Assembly (NCBI GenBank): GCA_937873205.1
Contig: CALMVO010000029.1
Span: forward strand, 9,935 to 43,431
From: an uncultured Acetobacteraceae bacterium
Lineage (GTDB): Bacteria; Pseudomonadota; Alphaproteobacteria; Acetobacterales; Acetobacteraceae
Length of the DNA: 33,497 nucleotides
Direction of reading: 5' to 3'
The notes under the pieces are model-generated. The model saw nothing but the letters and a program-made list of their open reading frames with translations, ran no database searches and had not been told where the DNA came from. This document shows positions 9,326-18,979 of the stretch, piece by piece. A program made the translations under genes and the position numbers. Each line of letters starts with the position of its first letter. Within the stretch, counting starts at the first letter, position 1.

Positions 9326-10342
9326 TCAGACCTCCACCAGCACGTCGGTCCAGAGCTCGGCAGGATCGGGCTCCGGGCTCGTTTGCGCGAACTCCGCCGC
9401 CTCGGCCACGCGCCGCTTGATGGCGTCGTCGGTCTCCTTCAGCACCCGCTCCTCGACGCCCATGCCGAGCAGCGCGTGGCGTGCCGCCTCGATGGCATCG
9501 TGCTCGCGCCGCATCTGGTCGACCTCCTCGCGGGTGCGGTACTTGGCCGGGTCCGACATCGAGTGGCCGCGATAGCGGTAGGTCTTCATCTCCAGCAGAT
9601 ACGGACCCTGACCGGCGCGGCAGTGGGCCACCGCCGCCGCCGCCGCCTCACGCACGGCCACCACGTCCATGCCGTCCACCTGCCGGCCGGGGATGCCCCA
9701 GGGCTCGCCGTTGCGCCACAGCGACTTCGACGCCGAGGAGCGGGCGGCGCTGGTGCCCATGCCATACTGGTTGTTCTCGATCACGAACACGCAGGGCAGG
9801 GCCTGCAGCGCCGCCAGGTTGAAGCTCTCGAACACCTGGCCCTGGTTCGAGGCGCCGTCGCCCATGTAGGCCACCGCGACCTCGTCGGTGCCGCGATACT
9901 TGTTGGCAAACGCCAGGCCGGCGCCGATCGAGACCTGGGCGCCGACGATGCCGTGGCCGCCGTAGAAGTTCTCCTTCTTGGAGAACATGTGCATCGAGCC
10001 GCCCTTGCCGCGCGAGTAGCCGGTAGCGCGTCCAGTCAGCTCCGCCATCACACCCTTCGGATCCATGCCGGCGGCCAGCATGTGGCCGTGGTCACGGTAG
10101 GACGTGACGATCTTGTCTCCCTGGCGCAGCGCCATCTGCACGCCGACCACGATTGCCTCCTGCCCGATATAGAGGTGGCAGAAGCCGCCGATCAGCCCCA
10201 TGCCGTAGAGCTGGCCGGTGCGCTCCTCGAAGCGCCGGATCAGCAGCATGTCGCCGTAGGCCCGGGTGAGCTCGTCCTGGCTCATCGGCGGCTGGTTGCT
10301 GCCGCGGGACGCCTCGGCCGGCTGCTGTCTCGCTGCGCTCAT
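9326..10342 (-). CDS. pdhA: Pyruvate dehydrogenase E1 alpha subunit
   Basis: Thiamine-diphosphate-binding alpha half of the E1 component. The 338 residues include the TPP motif [15 protein letters not shown] ending in ENN, the [18 protein letters not shown] loop conserved in E1-alpha, and the N-terminal [18 protein letters not shown] block. The chosen ATG has a GAGGA ribosome-binding site seven bases upstream and overlaps the moaC stop as ATGA. A second Met at residue 20 (MSQDEL) is a possible alternative start, but the upstream one has the better ribosome-binding site. Sitting directly behind moaC is unusual; I infer a rearrangement (see findings). A promoter for the pdh genes might lie inside moaC. 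Confidence 0.95.
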   Translation of the reverse strand: MSAARQQPAEASRGSNQPPMSQDELTRAYGDMLLIRRFEERTGQLYGMGLIGGFCHLYIGQEAIVVGVQMALRQGDKIVTSYRDHGHMLAAGMDPKGVMAELTGRATGYSRGKGGSMHMFSKKENFYGGHGIVGAQVSIGAGLAFANKYRGTDEVAVAYMGDGASNQGQVFESFNLAALQALPCVFVIENNQYGMGTSAARSSASKSLWRNGEPWGIPGRQVDGMDVVAVREAAAAAVAHCRAGQGPYLLEMKTYRYRGHSMSDPAKYRTREEVDQMRREHDAIEAARHALLGMGVEERVLKETDDAIKRRVAEAAEFAQTSPEPDPAELWTDVLVEV

Positions 10343-10866
10343 GCTCGGTTCCTCGAATCGCCGTCGTTGGAGAGGTCGGACCCCTGGCGCGGGCCCGCCT
10401 CGTAGGTCCCGGACTTGCCGCCGGTCTTGCTCAGCACCCGTATGCCCTCGATCTGCATGCCGCGATCAACCGCCTTGCACATGTCATAGAGGGTGAGCGC
10501 CGCCACGGTTGCCGCCGTCAAGGCCTCCATCTCCACGCCGGTGCGGCCGGTCGTGCGGACGATGGCCTCGATCAGCACGGCGCTGCCGGCATCGTCCGCC
10601 GCGAGCGTCAACGCCACGGCGCTGATCGGCAGCGGATGGCAGAGCGGGATCAGCTCGGCGGTGCGCTTGGCCGCCATGATGCCCGCGATCCGGGCCGCCG
10701 CGAAGACGTCTCCCTTCGGCATGCCGCCCGACACGATCAGGGCCAGCGTCTCCGGCCGCATCGCCACCCGCGCGGCCGCGACCGCCTCCCGCGCCGTCTC
10801 GGGCTTGGCCGACACGTCGACCATCACCGCCCGTCCCGCCTCGTCGAGATGGTTGAGGCCGGCCAA
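10339..10866 (-). CDS. moaC: Cyclic pyranopterin monophosphate synthase (TTG start)
   Basis: Converts the MoaA product to cyclic pyranopterin monophosphate in molybdopterin synthesis. Family motifs are [19 protein letters not shown] at the N-terminus, [28 protein letters not shown] and [10 protein letters not shown]. Homologues begin just before the conserved HL/HI-D block, which matches a TTG at 10864-10866 one base after the trpC stop; no ATG or GTG fits, so I choose TTG (175 aa). The normal MoaC end is around GGKSG; this protein carries about 18 more residues, rich in Gly, Asp, Ser and Arg, that resemble no MoaC. The stop overlaps pdhA as ATGA. Confidence 0.92.
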   Translation of the reverse strand: MAGLNHLDEAGRAVMVDVSAKPETAREAVAAARVAMRPETLALIVSGGMPKGDVFAAARIAGIMAAKRTAELIPLCHPLPISAVALTLAADDAGSAVLIEAIVRTTGRTGVEMEALTAATVAALTLYDMCKAVDRGMQIEGIRVLSKTGGKSGTYEAGPRQGSDLSNDGDSRNRA

Positions 10867-10867
10867 C

Positions 10868-11701
10868 TCAGACCGGGCCAAGCAGGGCGGCGCAGGCGGC
10901 CCCGGCGTCAGGCTGGCGCAGCAGGCTCTCGCCAACCAGGAAGCACGAGGCGCCGGCCTCGGCCAGCCGCACCACGTCGGCGCGGCTGCGGATGCCGCTC
11001 TCGGCCACGACGATGCGGTCCGGCGGCACCCTGGGCGCCAGCCGCACGGTGGTGTCGAGGTCGGTCCGCAGCGTGCGCAGGTCGCGGTTGTTCAGTCCGA
11101 TCAACGTGGTGTCCAGCCCGAGCGCTCGGTCCAGCTCGGCCTCGTCGTGCACCTCGACCAGCACGTCGAGGTCGAGCGACCGAGCCAGCGCCAGCAACTC
11201 GGCCGCCATGGCATCGGTGAGAGCCGCCATGATCAACAGGATGCAATCGGCCCCGATCAGTCGGCTCTCGTAGACCTGCCAGGGGTCGAGGATGAAGTCC
11301 TTGCGCAGCACCGGCAGCCGCACGGCCACCCGCGCTATCTGAAGGTCGGCGACGTGGCCGCCGAAGGACGGCCCCTCGGTCAGGACCGACAGGCACGCGG
11401 CGCCGGCAGCCTGATACTCGCGGGCGATCGCGGCCGGGTCGTAGGCCGGGCGGATCAGGCCGGCGGAGGGCGACGCCTTCTTGATCTCGGCGATCAGGCC
11501 GGCCTGGCGCTCGGCAGTCTTACGCTTCAGCGCGCGGCCGAAGCCGCGCGGCGGCTCGGCCAGGTCGCGCAACCGGAGCCTGATCTCCCGCAGCGACAGC
11601 CCGCCGCTGCGCCGCGCGACCTCGGCCCGGGTCTGCGCGCAGATCCGAGCCAGCACGTCCGGCACGTCCCGCGGCGCATGATCGGACAGTTCAGGGATCA
11701 T
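10868..11701 (-). CDS. trpC: Indole-3-glycerol phosphate synthase
   Basis: TIM-barrel enzyme that closes the indole ring in tryptophan synthesis. The 277 residues carry [15 protein letters not shown] (about 69-83), [35 protein letters not shown] and VAESGI, in family order. The ATG (complement of 11699-11701) is preceded by AGGA and the start MIPELSD... is typical; the frame is open far upstream, but that part overlaps trpD and has no homology features. It lies 29 bp after trpD and one base before moaC. Monofunctional, not fused to TrpF. Confidence 0.96.
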   Translation of the reverse strand: MIPELSDHAPRDVPDVLARICAQTRAEVARRSGGLSLREIRLRLRDLAEPPRGFGRALKRKTAERQAGLIAEIKKASPSAGLIRPAYDPAAIAREYQAAGAACLSVLTEGPSFGGHVADLQIARVAVRLPVLRKDFILDPWQVYESRLIGADCILLIMAALTDAMAAELLALARSLDLDVLVEVHDEAELDRALGLDTTLIGLNNRDLRTLRTDLDTTVRLAPRVPPDRIVVAESGIRSRADVVRLAEAGASCFLVGESLLRQPDAGAACAALLGPV

Positions 11702-11730
11702 GGAGCCGTCCTGTGATGGGCACGCGCGCT

Positions 11731-12852
11731 TCAGACCAGTCCCGGCGTCCGACGCATCGCCCGCAGTATCGCCAGGGCCGACCCGTCGTCGATCGCCCGG
11801 GCGGCGCGCGCCAGGCCGTCGCGCAGAGGGCCGAGCGGCGGCGACATGTCGGGGACCGCCTCGCGATCGATCGCCGTCCTGCCCTCCAATGCGCCGGTCT
11901 CGTGAGCTTCCGAGATATGCCCCTGCGCGCTCACCTGCAAGGCGGCGGCGGCGTTCAGCAGCACGGTGTCGCGGTAGGCCCCGGTCTCGCCGCCGAGCAG
12001 CCGCAGCAAGGCGGCGGCGTTGTCGGCCGGGCCGCCTCCGGCGATCGCGGCGATCGGCCGGACGGCGAGACCGACATCGCCGGGCGCGACGCTGAAGCGG
12101 CCGAGCCAGCCGGCGTGCAGGGCCAGCACCCGGGTCGGGCCGGCCAGGCCGAACTCGTCGAGGCCCGGCCCGCCGTCCGCATCCTCGCCATGCACCACCC
12201 AAGCGCGGTCGCAGCCCAGCCGATCCAGCGCACGGGCGACCGGCAACAGCCAGGCGGTGTCGAACACGCCCACCATCTGACGCCGCACCCCGGCCGGATT
12301 GCAGAGCGGCCCGAGCAGGTTGAAGATCGTGCGCACGCCGAGCTCGGCGCGCGCGGCCGCGGCATGGCGCATCGCCGGATGGTGCAGGGGTGCGGCCAGG
12401 AACGCGAGGCCGCGCATCCGCAGCGACGCCGCCAGCACGTCCGGGTCGGTCTCGGCCGGGATGCCGAGCGCCTCCAGGGTGTCGGACGCGCCGGCGCGCG
12501 AGGAGACCGCGCGGTTGCCGTGCTTGGCGACCGGCACCCCGAGTGCCGCCAGCACGAAGGCGACCGCGGTCGAGACGTTGAGGGTGGCGTGGCCGTCGCC
12601 GCCGGTGCCGCAGACGTCGACCGCGTCGGCCGCGCTCGGCACCGCGCGCATGCGGCCGCGCATCGCCTGCGCCGCGCCGACCAGCTCCGACACGGTCTCG
12701 CCGCGCATCCGCAGCCCCATCGCCAGCCCGGCGATCTGCGCCGGCGTGGCGCCGCCCGCCATCACGATGTCGAACGCGGCCCGGGCCTCGTCCTCCGACA
12801 GCACATGCCCGTCGGCGATCCGGCCCAGGACCGGCCTCAGGTCGATGGCCAT
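11731..12852 (-). CDS. trpD: Anthranilate phosphoribosyltransferase
   Basis: Adds phosphoribose from PRPP to anthranilate. Visible motifs are VDVCGTGGDGHATLNVST (PRPP and Mg binding), AKHGNRAVSSRAGASDTLEALG, and FNLLGPLCNPAG. The length, 373 residues, is about 30 more than the usual ~340. The extra material appears to lie between about residues 308 and 340, just before the last helix: it separates LNAAAALQV from the final LRDGLARAARAIDDG helix. It starts 6 bp after trpG, so the two are co-translated. The insertion is on the surface side of the C-terminal domain by position in the fold, and should not remove active-site residues. Confidence 0.95.
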   Translation of the reverse strand: MAIDLRPVLGRIADGHVLSEDEARAAFDIVMAGGATPAQIAGLAMGLRMRGETVSELVGAAQAMRGRMRAVPSAADAVDVCGTGGDGHATLNVSTAVAFVLAALGVPVAKHGNRAVSSRAGASDTLEALGIPAETDPDVLAASLRMRGLAFLAAPLHHPAMRHAAAARAELGVRTIFNLLGPLCNPAGVRRQMVGVFDTAWLLPVARALDRLGCDRAWVVHGEDADGGPGLDEFGLAGPTRVLALHAGWLGRFSVAPGDVGLAVRPIAAIAGGGPADNAAALLRLLGGETGAYRDTVLLNAAAALQVSAQGHISEAHETGALEGRTAIDREAVPDMSPPLGPLRDGLARAARAIDDGSALAILRAMRRTPGLV

Positions 12853-12858
12853 GCGCGA

Positions 12859-13524
<666 letters not shown>

Positions 13525-13571
13525 TTAGCGATCCGCCCTCTAACGTGCCGGTATCCAATCGGGCGTATCCC

Positions 13572-14522
13572 ATGTCGAACCAGAAATACCGCCTCGTCAC
13601 CCGCAGCGATTTCGACGGCCTTGTCTGCGGCATGCTGCTGCGTGAGCTCGACCTCATCGACGACGTCAAGTTCGTCCATCCCAAGGACATGCAGGACGGC
13701 ATCGTCCCGATCACCGACCGCGACATCGTCACCAACCTGCCCTACGTCGCGGGTTGCCACCTGGCCTTCGACCACCACGCCAGCGAGATCGTCCGCCGCG
13801 GCGAGGCGAACCCGGTCAACCACGTCATCGACGCGGCGGCCCCCTCGGCCGCCCGCGTCGTGCACGGCTATTACGGAGGTGCGGCCGCCTTCCCACGCAT
13901 CAGCGTGGAGCTGATGGACGCGGTCGACCAGGCCGACATGGCGCAGTTCACCCGGGCCGAGATCCTGGACCCGCAGGGTTGGGTGCTGCTCAACTTCCTG
14001 ATGGACAGCCGGACCGGCCTCGGCCGCTTCCACAATTTCCGGATCTCGAACTACGACCTGATGATGCAGCTGATCGAGCGCTGCCGCGACTGCAGCATCG
14101 AGGAGGTGCTGGCGCTGCCGGACGTGACGGAGCGCGTCGCCATCTACGAGGCGCACCGGGAGGCGTTCGCGGACCAGCTCCGGCGTTGCACGACGGTGCA
14201 CGGCAAGTTGGCGCTGATCGACCTGCGCGATGAGGAGGTGGTCTATGCCGGCAACCGCTTCGCGGTCTACGCCCTGTTCCCGGAGTGCGACATCTCGGCG
14301 CACGTCCTGTGGGGCGTGAAGCGGCAGAACACCGTGTTCGCGATCGGCAAGTCGATCCTGGACCGCCGGTCGCCGCTCGATGTCGGCGAAATCTGCCTCG
14401 GCTACGGCGGCGGCGGCCATATGGCGGCCGGAACATGCCAGGTGGCGAACGTCCGGGCGGATGCGGTGCGCGCGCAGCTGATCGAGGTGCTGTCGCGCGA
14501 GGAGTCGCTGATGACGGCGTGA
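13572..14522 (+). CDS. DHH/DHHA1-family phosphoesterase (annotated elsewhere as exopolyphosphatase-like)
   Basis: Predicted cytosolic metal-dependent phosphoesterase of 316 residues. Motif TRSDFDGL (residues 10-17) and the signature FDHHASE (66-72) mark the DHH domain, and GYGGGGHMAAG (277-287) is the DHHA1 substrate-binding motif. Substrates in the superfamily range from polyphosphate to oligonucleotides and cyclic dinucleotides, so the substrate is open. I prefer ATG 13572, which places the first beta strand normally; a GTG at 13545 in the same frame is possible, and neither has a strong ribosome-binding site. It sits on the opposite strand between trpG and trpE. A family A repeat begins on the last base of its TGA stop. 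Confidence 0.85.
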   Translation: MSNQKYRLVTRSDFDGLVCGMLLRELDLIDDVKFVHPKDMQDGIVPITDRDIVTNLPYVAGCHLAFDHHASEIVRRGEANPVNHVIDAAAPSAARVVHGYYGGAAAFPRISVELMDAVDQADMAQFTRAEILDPQGWVLLNFLMDSRTGLGRFHNFRISNYDLMMQLIERCRDCSIEEVLALPDVTERVAIYEAHREAFADQLRRCTTVHGKLALIDLRDEEVVYAGNRFAVYALFPECDISAHVLWGVKRQNTVFAIGKSILDRRSPLDVGEICLGYGGGGHMAAGTCQVANVRADAVRAQLIEVLSREESLMTA

Positions 14523-14646
14523 AGGCCAGGGGCTCTGCCCTGGACCCCGCTGGAACCGGCGGCTCCAGACCTGCTTTCTCAAAGGTGGTTTCCCGAAGCT
14601 GTGCCTCTGGCGGGGTCCTGGGAAAGAGCTCCTGGCGTTGCCTTGA
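14522..14646. repeat. Family A intergenic repeat, copy 2 (between DHH gene and trpE)
   Basis: Begins AAGGCCAGGG on the last base of the DHH stop codon, forms a CCAGGG/CCCTGG hairpin (14526-14543), and passes through a GGGGTCC module to a degenerate CCTGG...GCCTTG end near 14646, inside trpE. It resembles the copies at 19318-19465 and 24853-24992. The last ~20 codons of trpE fall within it. It probably also terminates both convergent genes. Confidence 0.65.
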
Positions 14647-16117
14647 CGTCGGCGATCGCCGCCTCGGCGGCGCGGAACAATGCCCGCGCCTTCTGCCGGG
14701 TCTCTTCATATTCGGCCTCCGGCACGCTGTCGGCGACCACGCCGCATCCGGCCTGCACGTGCATCTGACCGTCTCTCAGCAGAGCCATGCGCAGGCCGAT
14801 GCAGGTGTCCATGGTGCCGTCGGCGCCGAAGTAGCCGATGCAGCCGCCGTAGGTGCCGCGCCGGGTCGGCTCGAGCTCGTCGACGATCTCCATCGCCCTG
14901 ATCTTCGGAGCGCCCGTCAGCGTGCCGGCTGGGAAGCCGGCAGCCAGGGCATCCAGCGCGTCCAGTCCCGGGCGCAAACGGCCGGTCACGGTGGACGAGA
15001 TGTGCATGACGTGGCTGAAGCGCTCGATCGCGAAGCTCTCTTGCACCCGCACGCTACCGAGCTCGGCGACGCGGCCGACGTCGTTGCGGCCGAGATCGAC
15101 CAGCATCAGGTGCTCGGCACGCTCCTTCGGGTCGGCGAGCAGGTCGGCTTCCAGCCGCGCGTCCTCGGCGCGGTCGGCGCCGCGCGGCCGGGTGCCGGCG
15201 AGCGGCCGCACCGTCACCAGCCCGTCGCGCAGCCGCACCAGCACCTCGGGGCTGCTGCCGACCAGCTGGAAGTCCTCACAGCCGGCCGATAGATCGAGGA
15301 AGAACAGGAAGGGTGCCGGGTTGATCCGCCGCAGCGCGCGGTAGAGGGCCAGGCCCGGCAGCGGGAACGGCGCCGAGAACCGCTGGCTCGGCACCACCTG
15401 GAAGACATCGCCGGCGGCGATGTAGGTCTTGGCGCGGTCGACCGCCGCCAGGAAGCCATCCCGCGTGAAGTTCGAGCGCGGCTCGGCCGGCTCCAGCCCG
15501 ATGCCGGGCACCACCGGATGCGCTGGCGGCAGCTCGCGGGCGAGCGCGTCGCGCGCGGCGGCGAGCCGGTCGTCGGCCGCGGCCCGGGCATCCGGACCGG
15601 AGAGGCGCAGCGGCGCCGCCAGGGTCAGCTCGTCGCGCACGTTGTCGAAGACCGCGAACAGCGACGGGCGCAGCAGCATGGCGTCGGGGAGGCGGAGGTC
15701 GTCGGCCGGCGGTTTCGGCAGCCGCTCCATCTGCCGGACCATCTCGTAGCCGAGATAGCCGAACACGCCGCCGATCATCGGCGGCAGCCCTTCGGGAAGC
15801 GGCAGCCGGCTGTCCGCGATCAGCCCTCGCAAAGACGCCATTGGCGGCCGTGGATCGGCCTCGAGCGCGGCCGGGTCGGCGCCGCTGGAAACCTGGCCGT
15901 CATGGCAGCGCCAGACCAGGTCCGGCAGCAGGCCGATCACCGAATAGCGGCCGCGGGCGGCGCCGCCCTCGATGCTCTCCAGCAGGAAGCCGTTGCGGTC
16001 GGCGCCGGGCAGATGTCGGCTCAGCTTCAGGAAGGCGGCGACGGGCGTCAGCAGGTCCGCGGCCTCGACCGTCCAGACGATCGCGCCGCCCTCGCCACCC
16101 TCGCCGCCGTCGCTCAC
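14579..16117 (-). CDS. trpE: Anthranilate synthase component I (GTG start)
   Basis: Makes anthranilate from chorismate using ammonia from TrpG. The 512 residues include the LLESIEGG segment (about 46-53; in known TrpE this region binds feedback tryptophan), FQVVPSQRFS, LVGSSPEVLVRL, the catalytic DLGRNDVGRVA and FPAGTLTGAPKIRAMEI, and YGGCIGYFG. The GTG start overlaps the stop of the upstream ppiD-like gene as GTGA, implying coupled expression. The normal protein probably ends near AAIADVK (about residue 492); the last 20 residues come from a dispersed repeat. It is separated from trpG by the oppositely oriented DHH gene. Confidence 0.95.
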   Translation of the reverse strand: MSDGGEGGEGGAIVWTVEAADLLTPVAAFLKLSRHLPGADRNGFLLESIEGGAARGRYSVIGLLPDLVWRCHDGQVSSGADPAALEADPRPPMASLRGLIADSRLPLPEGLPPMIGGVFGYLGYEMVRQMERLPKPPADDLRLPDAMLLRPSLFAVFDNVRDELTLAAPLRLSGPDARAAADDRLAAARDALARELPPAHPVVPGIGLEPAEPRSNFTRDGFLAAVDRAKTYIAAGDVFQVVPSQRFSAPFPLPGLALYRALRRINPAPFLFFLDLSAGCEDFQLVGSSPEVLVRLRDGLVTVRPLAGTRPRGADRAEDARLEADLLADPKERAEHLMLVDLGRNDVGRVAELGSVRVQESFAIERFSHVMHISSTVTGRLRPGLDALDALAAGFPAGTLTGAPKIRAMEIVDELEPTRRGTYGGCIGYFGADGTMDTCIGLRMALLRDGQMHVQAGCGVVADSVPEAEYEETRQKARALFRAAEAAIADVKATPGALSQDPARGTASGNHL

Positions 16118-18036
16118 GAGCCGCTGCCGCCCGTAGCGTTGCCCGCACCGGTGACCTGCTCGACGGCGCCGGCGTTGATCTTGGGGTTGGCGCGACCCTG
16201 GAGCGTCTCGACGTAGCCGTTCTCGACGTCGTCCGCCGTGGCGGCGTCCAGCGACTGGCGGGCGCGGGCATACTCCAGCGGGTTGGCGGTCGGATCAGGG
16301 TGGCGCACCCCGGTGACGGTGGCGACGGTGAAGCCGTCCGGGCCCTCCACCATGGTCGAGGTGCCTGGCGCCAGCGAGAAGGCGAGCTGCACCAGGTTTG
16401 CCGGCATCGGACCCGTCGTCTGATCGCGGCGCACCACGACGTCGCGTTGGAAGCCCGGACGATTGCCGGCAACCGCCGCCAGCCCGTGCGCCTTCTGGGC
16501 CGCGTTGTAGAGGGCGGCGGCCTGCTGCTCATCGGTATGGCGCACCGCATCCCGTTGCCAGTCGGCGCGCACCCTGTCGGCGGCCTGCACGAAGGCGAGC
16601 GGCGCGGCCGGCGTCACCTGCTCGACCACCAGGGCGAACCAGCTGCTCTCGGGTCCCTGCATCAGGGTCGGCACGTCGCCTTTGCGGGCAGCGAAGGCCT
16701 GCGCCCGGATCGCCTTACGCACCGCGTCCGAGCCCGGCAGCGGCGCCGGATCGCCGCTCTGGGTCTGGCCCTGCGCGTCCAGCGTGCCCTCGGCGGCGGC
16801 GGCGCCGAGATCGGACGGGATCGAATCGAGGCCGCCGCCGGCGATCGCGTCCTGAAGCTTCTGCACCCGGGCCGGCAGCAGGGCTGCGGCGCGCTGGGTG
16901 CCGATCATGTCGTGCAGCTCGTCCTGCACCTGCGCGAAGCTGCGGTCGTCGGCCGGCGTCACCTTGGAGACGCGAACCACCGCCCAGCCGGCCTCGGTCT
17001 TCGACGGACCGGCGACGGTGCCGGGCGTGGCGGCAAATACCAGCCGGGCGAGATCGGGCGACGGGATGCCGGCGGCGGTGGCGTCATCGAGCGAGACCGG
17101 GATGGCGTCCTTCGCGGTCGCCTGTAGCTGGCTCCAGGCGATGCCGCCACGCCACAGCCCGGCCAGCTGTACCGCCTCCGCCTGGCTGGACGCGATCAGC
17201 ACCTGCACCGAACGCTTTTCCGGCACCTGATAACGCGCGATGAGCTCATCATAGGCCTTCCGCTCGTCGGCCTCGGTAACCTGGAGGTCATGGCCGATGG
17301 TCGCCGGCGACAGCAGCACCAGCTTGATCCGGCGGTATTCGGGCGCCGTGAAGCGGTCCGTGTTGTCGTCGTAATAGCGGTGCAGCGTCGCCTCGTCCGG
17401 GGCCGCCGGGGGCGAGATCTGCGAGAACGGCAGCGTGATCATGTCCAGCACGCGCTGCTCGGCGGCAAACGCGTAGGCGCGGCGGACCAGCTCGGGAGGT
17501 GCCACGGTACCGATGCGGATCGGCTCGATCAGCGCTGTGGCGGCGGCCTGGGCACGGAAGATCGCCAGCAGCTGGTCTTCGGTGAAGCCGGCGGCGGCGA
17601 TGCGCTGGTCGAACGCGGTGCGGCTGAAGCTGCCGTCGGGCCCCTGGAACGCCTTCTCGGCGAACACCTGGTCGCGCACCACCTGGTCCGGCACGACGAT
17701 GCCGGTGCGGTGCGCGGCGTCGGCGATCACCGACTGGAACACCAGCTGCTGCAGCGCCTGGACGGCGATCTGGCGCCGCTCGGGCAGCGGCAGCGCCGTC
17801 GGATCGGACAGGCCCTGGTGCTCCGCGGCAGCGGCCAAGCCACGCTCGTAGGTGCGCTGGAATTCAGCCATGCCGATCTCGTGTCCGCCGACGCGGGCCA
17901 CGACGCCGGCGCCGCCGCCGAAGATGCTGGAGGCGAAGTCGCCGATGCCCCAGGCCCCGAAGCTCAGCAGGATCAGCACCGCCAGGATGCGCCCGAGCCA
18001 GGAGCCGATGAAGACGCGGCGCATCATGGCGAGCAT
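16114..18036 (-). CDS. PpiD-like membrane-anchored peptidyl-prolyl isomerase/chaperone
   Basis: Predicted periplasmic folding factor of 640 residues anchored by one N-terminal membrane helix (about residues 14-32) after a short basic cytosolic stretch. Residues 35-190 match the SurA-type N-terminal chaperone region (VARVGGHEIGMAEFQRTYE..., VVPDQVVRDQVF). A parvulin-like domain seems to span about 240-370, but its conserved residues are weak, so isomerase activity is uncertain. The first ATG has an AGGA site; Met4 and Met5 do not. It overlaps trpE (GTGA) and is divergent from tpiA. Confidence 0.88.
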   Translation of the reverse strand: MLAMMRRVFIGSWLGRILAVLILLSFGAWGIGDFASSIFGGGAGVVARVGGHEIGMAEFQRTYERGLAAAAEHQGLSDPTALPLPERRQIAVQALQQLVFQSVIADAAHRTGIVVPDQVVRDQVFAEKAFQGPDGSFSRTAFDQRIAAAGFTEDQLLAIFRAQAAATALIEPIRIGTVAPPELVRRAYAFAAEQRVLDMITLPFSQISPPAAPDEATLHRYYDDNTDRFTAPEYRRIKLVLLSPATIGHDLQVTEADERKAYDELIARYQVPEKRSVQVLIASSQAEAVQLAGLWRGGIAWSQLQATAKDAIPVSLDDATAAGIPSPDLARLVFAATPGTVAGPSKTEAGWAVVRVSKVTPADDRSFAQVQDELHDMIGTQRAAALLPARVQKLQDAIAGGGLDSIPSDLGAAAAEGTLDAQGQTQSGDPAPLPGSDAVRKAIRAQAFAARKGDVPTLMQGPESSWFALVVEQVTPAAPLAFVQAADRVRADWQRDAVRHTDEQQAAALYNAAQKAHGLAAVAGNRPGFQRDVVVRRDQTTGPMPANLVQLAFSLAPGTSTMVEGPDGFTVATVTGVRHPDPTANPLEYARARQSLDAATADDVENGYVETLQGRANPKINAGAVEQVTGAGNATGGSGS

Positions 18037-18130
18037 TAGGGGCGATCCTGATAGGGTCGGTCGGGGTCAGCGGCCGCCGCCCCGGGCGACGCCCCGGCCG
18101 AGGGCGGCGCACCATAAGAGCGCGGCCCCG

Positions 18131-18153
18131 GCTTGTCATGCCCGCGCTTGTCA
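18131..18153 (+). promoter_or_regulatory. Direct repeat and possible tpiA promoter
   Basis: GCTTGTCA occurs at 18131-18138 and again at 18146-18153. The second copy provides a TTGTCA hexamer followed, after 17 bp, by TCTACC, a poor -10 match, about 30 bp before tpiA. The 15-bp period could reflect tandem regulator sites or overlapping promoters. The call is weak. Confidence 0.3.
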
Positions 18154-18208
18154 CGCTGCAGGCCGCATGGTCTACCACCGCCGACCACGCCCTGCGGGAT
18201 GATTGAGC

Positions 18209-18961
18209 ATGAGCCGCCAACTGATCGCCGGCAACTGGAAGATGAACGGTCTCACCGCGGACGCCGATGGCCTGGCGCAGGCCTTGCGTGATGGCGTCGG
18301 CCAGGTGGGCGACGCCGCGGAACTGGTGGTCTGCCCGCCTTTCACGCAGATCGCGGGAGCGGTACGGATCCTGGCCGGTTCCCGGTTCGCGGTCGGCGGC
18401 CAGGACTGCCACATGGCAGCGAAGGGGGCCCATACCGGCGACATCGCCGCCCCGATGCTGCGCGACCTCGGCGCCACGCACGTGATCCTTGGCCATTCCG
18501 AGCGGCGCCAGAACCACAAGGAGCTGGACGAGACCGTGCGCGAGAAGGTGGTGGCGGCGACCGAGGCCGGGCTGGTGCCGATCGTCTGCGTCGGTGAGAC
18601 CGAGGACCAGCGCTCCGCCGACGGGCACGAGGACACGGTCGGCTGGCAGATCAAGGGCAGCCTGCCGCACGGCTTCGCGGACGGGCCTGGCGTGGTCGCC
18701 TACGAGCCGGTGTGGGCGATCGGCACCGGCCGCACCGCCACCGGGGACGACGTCGCGACGATGCATGCCTTCATTCGCGCCGAGCTGGTGCGGCAGTTCG
18801 GCGACGCCGGGCATGGCGTACGCATCCTGTACGGCGGCTCGGTCAACGCCGGCAACGCCGCCGCCCTGTTGGCGGTGCCCGAGGTCGGCGGCGCGCTGGT
18901 CGGCGGCGCCAGCCTTGCGGCCGCCGATTTCCTCGCCATCGCCGCCGCCGCGCGCGGCTGA
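18209..18961 (+). CDS. tpiA: Triosephosphate isomerase
   Basis: Glycolytic and gluconeogenic interconversion of dihydroxyacetone phosphate and glyceraldehyde 3-phosphate. All catalytic residues are visible in the 250-residue chain: K11 in GNWKMN, H96 in ILGHSERR, E166 in YEPVWAIGTG, and the phosphate-binding YGGSVNAGN. The ATG at 18209 gives a standard N-terminus; a TTG two codons earlier is in frame but unnecessary. It is divergent from the ppiD-like gene over 172 bp and followed 18 bp later by secG, an arrangement I recall as common in alphaproteobacteria. Confidence 0.97.
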   Translation: MSRQLIAGNWKMNGLTADADGLAQALRDGVGQVGDAAELVVCPPFTQIAGAVRILAGSRFAVGGQDCHMAAKGAHTGDIAAPMLRDLGATHVILGHSERRQNHKELDETVREKVVAATEAGLVPIVCVGETEDQRSADGHEDTVGWQIKGSLPHGFADGPGVVAYEPVWAIGTGRTATGDDVATMHAFIRAELVRQFGDAGHGVRILYGGSVNAGNAAALLAVPEVGGALVGGASLAAADFLAIAAAARG

Positions 18962-18979
18962 GCCGAGACGGGACACCCC

